From positions 1-18,450 of the forward strand of contig DVOR01000242.1 of the NCBI GenBank assembly GCA_018713405.1: a stretch of DNA of 18,450 bases, read 5' to 3'. Both the position numbers and the translations under genes were made by a program. Shown one piece after another: positions 14,726 through 18,450 of this stretch (the stretch's first letter is position 1; each line of letters starts with the position of its first letter). The DNA comes from Candidatus Spyradenecus faecavium (GTDB lineage Bacteria > Verrucomicrobiota > Kiritimatiellia > RFP12 > DVOR01). The notes under the pieces were generated by a model. It searched no databases. It had not been told where the DNA came from and worked only from the letters and a program-made list of their open reading frames with translations.

Positions 14726-16435
14726 ATGCCGAATCAACCTGCCCCGAAGCCGGGGCGCATCGTCTTCCTCGCCGACTTCCAGTGCGGCAAGTCCACCCTC
14801 TTCAACCTGCTCTGCGGCGGGCTGGAGGTCAGCCCCCGCGGCAACGGCGTCAGGACCAGCTCCACGATCGTGGAGGCCTCCTACGCGCCGCCCGAGGAGG
14901 CCGGCGCCGAAATCGTCTGGAAGCCCGAGGTGGACCTGGCGCAGGTCATCAATCGCGCCTTCCCGGACGACGCCCCGAAGAGCCTCGCGGGCTGGCGTCT
15001 CCTCTACGCCCGGAGTCGGAATCGCTTTTGGCGCGCGCTCGCCGACGCGGGGGACGCGGTCGAGCTGCGGCGCGTGGCCATCGCCCTGCTGGAGACGGCG
15101 GGGGCGCCGGAGCTCGATGCCATCCGCGGGAAGACGTCCGTGCAGGACTTCAAGGCGTTGCGGCCCTATGTGCGCTATCCCGGCGACTGGACGGCGCGCT
15201 GGGCGACCGCGACGCCGGGGAACTTCCCCTTCCGCCCGCAGGAGTGCGTCTTCCTCTTCGTCGGGCGGGTCTGTTGCAAGGTGCCCTCCGACTACCTGCG
15301 GGAGAGCGGCGCCACCATCGTGGACTGCCCCGGCCTGGATTCCAACGCCTACGAGACCGCCATCGCGGAGGCGGCCCTGGACGAGGCCGACCTCATCTGT
15401 TGCCTGCTGGATGGCGCCAAGGCCATCGGCGACCTGGGCGTCGGCAGGATCAAGGCGCTCTGCGAGACCCTCGGCAAGACGCGGCAGGACTTCTTTTTCG
15501 CCCTCAACCTGCGCACGAGCCTCCGCCAGACGCAGGAGTCCATCATCCCGGGATGCGTGGCGAAGTTCAACAACGCCGGCGTCTTCGCCAAGCCCTTGCA
15601 CGCGGCGGACATCCATCCCTTCCATGCGCGCCTGGCCCTGCAAAGCCGTTGCCTGGACAACGCCCCGGACGATGATCGGCTCCTCGAGGAAATCGACGGC
15701 GACCTCGGCCAAGTGCTCGCCTTCAGGGAAGAACGCGTGTATGAGGGGGCCTTCTGTCTGCGGAAGAGCGGTTTCCCGGAGGTGTGGCAGGCCCTCCTCA
15801 AGGCCCATCGGGAACATCCGGACGCCCCCACGACGGGGCCGGCCGCCAAGGAAATCGCCCTCATCGAGCGCTGGAGGCAGACGCTGACCCAGAACGAACT
15901 TCGGAGTCTTTTGCTCGACTGGCAGTTCAAGACGCCGGCGGCCAAACGCCGCAAATGGGCAATTTTCGATGGCGTGGTGCCCCCGCCGTTCGCCGGCCTG
16001 GGCCCCGACGATCCGCCGAAGGAGGCCGCCGACGAGCTTGCGCAACTGGAGAGCCTGACCCGGCGCTGGAGCGGGGCGACCCTTGTCAAGCAACTCCTCC
16101 GCAAACCGCTCAAGACCCAGGTGGCCCGGCGGCGCAGGGAAAAGCTCCTCCTCATTGCGGCAGAGGGGCCAGGGTGCAAGCTCGTCCGGTTCCGGTTCTT
16201 TGACAAGCCCGGCCGCACGGTCTCGCTCGTCGGCGCCTTCAACGACTGGGACGTCGCGGCCACCCCCATGCACGACGGGGACGGCGTCGGCGACTACACC
16301 TGCGCCATCCCGCTCCCGAAAGGCCGCCACGAATACCACTTCGTCGTCGACGGCGAACACTTTTACCGCTCCGACCTGCCCATCGTCCGGGATAGTCGGC
16401 GCCAAGGCGCCAACAACGTCTGCTTCGTCAACTGA
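14726..16435 (+). CDS. GTPase C: dynamin-like GTPase fused to an AMPK-beta/CBM48-like glycan-binding domain
   Basis: This 569-residue protein opens almost directly with its P-loop A-D-F-Q-C-G-K-S (16-23). T44 in T-S-S lies 22 residues after K22, as in GTPase B, and G3 D-C-P-G is at 200-203. The K-to-G3 distance of 178 residues shows the same kind of insert as B. The G4 position reads N-L-R-T, again non-canonical. A helical region (about 330-480) follows, with no transmembrane segment. Residues about 483-569 match the AMPK beta glycogen-binding fold: V-S-L-V-G-A-F-N-D-W (W508), then G-x-H-E-Y-x-F-V-V-D-G, then a terminal A-N-N-V (N563). W508 and N563 align with two carbohydrate contacts of AMPK beta, while the Lys and second Trp positions are changed. 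AAGGGG (14714-14719) is the likely ribosome site. It may tether the system to glycogen or another glucan, or use the fold for protein contacts. Confidence 0.82.
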   Translation: MPNQPAPKPGRIVFLADFQCGKSTLFNLLCGGLEVSPRGNGVRTSSTIVEASYAPPEEAGAEIVWKPEVDLAQVINRAFPDDAPKSLAGWRLLYARSRNRFWRALADAGDAVELRRVAIALLETAGAPELDAIRGKTSVQDFKALRPYVRYPGDWTARWATATPGNFPFRPQECVFLFVGRVCCKVPSDYLRESGATIVDCPGLDSNAYETAIAEAALDEADLICCLLDGAKAIGDLGVGRIKALCETLGKTRQDFFFALNLRTSLRQTQESIIPGCVAKFNNAGVFAKPLHAADIHPFHARLALQSRCLDNAPDDDRLLEEIDGDLGQVLAFREERVYEGAFCLRKSGFPEVWQALLKAHREHPDAPTTGPAAKEIALIERWRQTLTQNELRSLLLDWQFKTPAAKRRKWAIFDGVVPPPFAGLGPDDPPKEAADELAQLESLTRRWSGATLVKQLLRKPLKTQVARRRREKLLLIAAEGPGCKLVRFRFFDKPGRTVSLVGAFNDWDVAATPMHDGDGVGDYTCAIPLPKGRHEYHFVVDGEHFYRSDLPIVRDSRRQGANNVCFVN

Positions 16436-16524
16436 CCCGTCACGCAGGCCTGCCTCTCGTCGCACTCGGGTGGCGCCCTTTCGCCCCATCTTGCCGCTTC
16501 CCGTCCCCGCGCCGTGAGGGCGGG

Positions 16525-16553
16525 TTGCAGGATGGGGGGAATTGTGAGATACT
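16525..16553 (+). promoter_or_regulatory. Promoter of fabH-fabF
   Basis: TTGCAG (16525-16530), a 17-base spacer and GATACT (16548-16553) lie 35 bases before the fabH start. A 7-bp hairpin with one G-U pair (16500-16506 with 16518-16524) directly precedes the -35 but has no T-run. The gap after GTPase C (16436-16588) holds no gene. Confidence 0.5.
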
Positions 16554-16588
16554 ATAGGAAGAATTGTTTTACGTAAGGAGTTCGGAAC

Positions 16589-17560
16589 GTGTTTACGCAC
16601 ATCGCAGGAACGGGCTCGGCCGTGCCCGAACGCATTCTGACGAATGACGACATGGCCAAGCAGGTCGACACGAGTGACGAGTGGATCGTCTCGCACACGG
16701 GCATCCGCCAGCGCCACGTGGTGGCGCCGGAGGAGAATGCCGCGACCCTTGGTTGCCTGGCCGCCCGCCGCGCGCTTGAGGATGCGGGCGTCGCCCCCGA
16801 GGAGCTGGGCACCGTCATCGTCACCACCACGACGCCGGACTATGCGATCTACCCTTCGGTGGCCTGCGAAATCCAGGGCATGCTGGGCGCGAAGCACGCG
16901 GCGGCCTTTGACATCAGCGCGGCGTGCCCGGGTTTCGTCTACGGCCTGGTCATCGCGCGGGGCATGATGCAGGTGGACCCGCGCCCGATCTTGGTGGTCT
17001 CCACCGAGATCATGAGCCGCACGATCAACTGGTCTGACCGCAACACGTGCTGCCTCTTCGGCGACGGCGCGGGCGCGGTGGTGCTGAAGAACAGCGAGGA
17101 GCCCGGCGGCCTGGGCTTCCACCTGCTGGGCGCCGACGGCACGGGCGCGCTGGCGATCCACCGCGAGGGCGGCGTCCGCACCGAGGAGACGGCCCGCAAC
17201 GCGCCGGGCGACCTGAAGATGGATGGCCGCGCGGTCTTCAACTTCGCCGTGCGCTCCTTCTGCGACATCATCGCGCAGACGCTGGAGCACTACGGCTGGA
17301 CCGAGAAGGACCTTGCGTGGGTCGTGCCCCATCAGGCCAACACCCGCATCATCGACGCGGCGGTCAAGCGCATCGCCGTGCCGAAGGAAAAGTTTTACGT
17401 CAACATCGACCGCTTCGCGAACACCTCCAGCGCCTCCATCCCGATCGCGCTGGACGAGATGAAGCACGACGGCCTCATCAAGCGCGGCGACCGCCTGGTC
17501 TTCGCCGCCTTCGGCGCAGGCCTCGTCTACGGTGGCATCACCGTGGAATGGACCAAGTGA
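16589..17560 (+). CDS. fabH: Beta-ketoacyl-ACP synthase III
   Basis: FabH starts type II fatty-acid synthesis in the cytoplasm by condensing acetyl-CoA with malonyl-ACP. This 323-residue protein has the usual family length and a complete catalytic triad: C113 in S-A-A-C-P-G, H248 in V-P-H-Q-A-N-T-R, and N278 in F-A-N-T-S-S-A-S. The N-terminal D-T-S-D-E-W-I-V-S-H-T-G-I block and the C-terminal G-A-G-L-V-Y-G-G motif are also typical. The start is GTG, supported by AAGGAG (16575-16580) 8 bases upstream. fabF follows after 20 bases, so the two are co-transcribed. No fabD, fabG or acpP lies between or before them, unlike many fab operons. Confidence 0.96.
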   Translation: MFTHIAGTGSAVPERILTNDDMAKQVDTSDEWIVSHTGIRQRHVVAPEENAATLGCLAARRALEDAGVAPEELGTVIVTTTTPDYAIYPSVACEIQGMLGAKHAAAFDISAACPGFVYGLVIARGMMQVDPRPILVVSTEIMSRTINWSDRNTCCLFGDGAGAVVLKNSEEPGGLGFHLLGADGTGALAIHREGGVRTEETARNAPGDLKMDGRAVFNFAVRSFCDIIAQTLEHYGWTEKDLAWVVPHQANTRIIDAAVKRIAVPKEKFYVNIDRFANTSSASIPIALDEMKHDGLIKRGDRLVFAAFGAGLVYGGITVEWTK

Positions 17561-17580
17561 CACTCTGAAAGGAACACGCC

Positions 17581-18450
17581 ATGGACAAGAAGAAAGTCGT
17601 CGTCACCGGTTTGGGTTGCATCACGCCCCTGGGCAATGATGTGAAGACCTTTTGGGAAGGCATCCGCGCCGGCCGTTGCGGCATCAAGACCATCGAGCGC
17701 TTCGACACTTCCCGCCTGAACGTCAAGGTCGCCGGCGAGGTCCGCGACTTCGACGTCGGCCAGTACATCGACCCCAAGGAGGCCAAGCGCATCGCCCGCT
17801 TCGCGCAGTACGCCGTCGCCGCCGCCAAGCAGGCGTGGGTCGACGCCGGCTACGCCACCCTCCCCGAGGCCTCCGAGGCCTGCCCGCACCCCTGGCAGAC
17901 CGTCGGGACCGAGTCGCCCAAGGGCGTGGACCCCGAGCGCGTGGGCTGCATCCTGGGCGTGGGCATCGGCGGCAAGGAAGTCGACGGCCCCAGCTACAAG
18001 ACCCTCTTCGAGAAGGGCCCCCGCCGCCTCTCCCCCATGACCATCCCCATGCTCATCGCCAACGAGGGCCCCGGCAACGTCTCCATCGCCCTCAAGGCCA
18101 AGGGCCCCGTCCTCACCGTCTCCACCGCCTGCTCCGCCTCCACCGACGCCATCGGCGTGGCCCTCGACATGGTCCGCTCCGGCCGTGCCGACGTCATGAT
18201 CACCGGCGGCGCCGAGAGCACCATCGAGGAATACTGCATCGGCGGCTTCCAGGCCATGCACGCCCTCTCCACCAACCCCGACCCCCTCCAGGCCTGCCGA
18301 CCCTTCGACAAGGACCGCGACGGCTTCATCATGTCCGAAGGCGCCGCCATCCTCGTCATCGAGTCCGAAGAGCACGCCAAGGCCCGCGGCGCCAAGATCT
18401 ACGGCGAGGTCGCCGGCTACGGCGCCGGCGGCGACGCCCACCACATCGTC
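17581..18450 (+). CDS. fabF: Beta-ketoacyl-ACP synthase II, partial
   Basis: FabF elongates acyl-ACP with malonyl-ACP. The first 290 codons are present and the gene runs off the window. The N-terminal V-V-V-T-G-L-G-C-I-T-P-L-G motif, the active-site cysteine C184 in V-S-T-A-C-S-A-S and the C-R-P-F-D-K-D-R-D-G-F segment identify the family. The two catalytic histidines lie beyond the window. Relative to E. coli FabF (C163) there is an insert of about 20 residues (about 93-115), containing Cys, His and Trp, just before V-D-P-E-R-V-G. AAAGGA (17568-17573) lies 7 bases before the ATG. It is co-transcribed with fabH. FabB is the alternative name, but FabF-like organisation is the better fit. Confidence 0.93.
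   Translation, partial: MDKKKVVVTGLGCITPLGNDVKTFWEGIRAGRCGIKTIERFDTSRLNVKVAGEVRDFDVGQYIDPKEAKRIARFAQYAVAAAKQAWVDAGYATLPEASEACPHPWQTVGTESPKGVDPERVGCILGVGIGGKEVDGPSYKTLFEKGPRRLSPMTIPMLIANEGPGNVSIALKAKGPVLTVSTACSASTDAIGVALDMVRSGRADVMITGGAESTIEEYCIGGFQAMHALSTNPDPLQACRPFDKDRDGFIMSEGAAILVIESEEHAKARGAKIYGEVAGYGAGGDAHHIV

Overview
The window is a very GC-rich bacterial chromosome segment. All recognisable genes lie on the + strand, and third codon positions are overwhelmingly C or G. Several traits fit a Kiritimatiellae/Lentisphaerae-type member of the Verrucomicrobiota: a short CstA, a LemA gene beside a DUF3137-like gene, and a huge secreted subtilase with beta-grasp repeat and calcium-binding modules. 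This assignment rests on gene style only and is low to moderate confidence. Vegetative promoters can be read by eye, often with a TTGC-type -35, a 17-base spacer and a TATA-like -10.

Layout. A short array of 22-bp-phased palindromes (70-125) precedes a promoter and a two-gene membrane operon: a LemA family protein (229-972) and a large DUF3137-like membrane protein (985-2745). Single genes with their own promoters follow: cstA, a peptide/pyruvate-type transporter (2897-4366); a Fic-domain AMP-transferase with a built-in inhibitory helix and a C-terminal winged helix (4586-5920), behind a cluster of TTGCAA palindromes that look like operators; and a 1363-residue secreted subtilisin-like protease of KP-43 type (6027-10118). 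A second array of the same 22-bp-phased palindromes (10129-10210) closes this block.

The most unusual part is 10409-16435, where three dynamin-like GTPase genes stand in tandem. The first (577 aa) has typical dynamin-like spacing of GTPase motifs. The second (830 aa) and third (569 aa) share a distinctive P-loop, an identical P-loop-to-switch I distance and a long insert between switch I and switch II. They look like paralogues of an unfamiliar subfamily. The second carries a transmembrane hairpin and coiled coils. The third ends in an AMPK-beta/CBM48-like glycan-binding domain. A perfect 11-bp hairpin separates genes two and three. A reasonable inference is a membrane-remodelling or membrane-protecting machine in which one GTPase inserts in membrane and another may bind a polysaccharide such as glycogen. 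Tandem bacterial dynamins are known from LeoA/B/C and the Eleos anti-phage system, but this architecture is not one I recognise.

The window ends in housekeeping fatty-acid synthesis: fabH (16589-17560) with its own promoter, followed 20 bases later by fabF, which runs off the end (17581-18450). No RNA genes, CRISPR arrays, transposases or integrases were seen. No gene-free stretch exceeds 300 bases.
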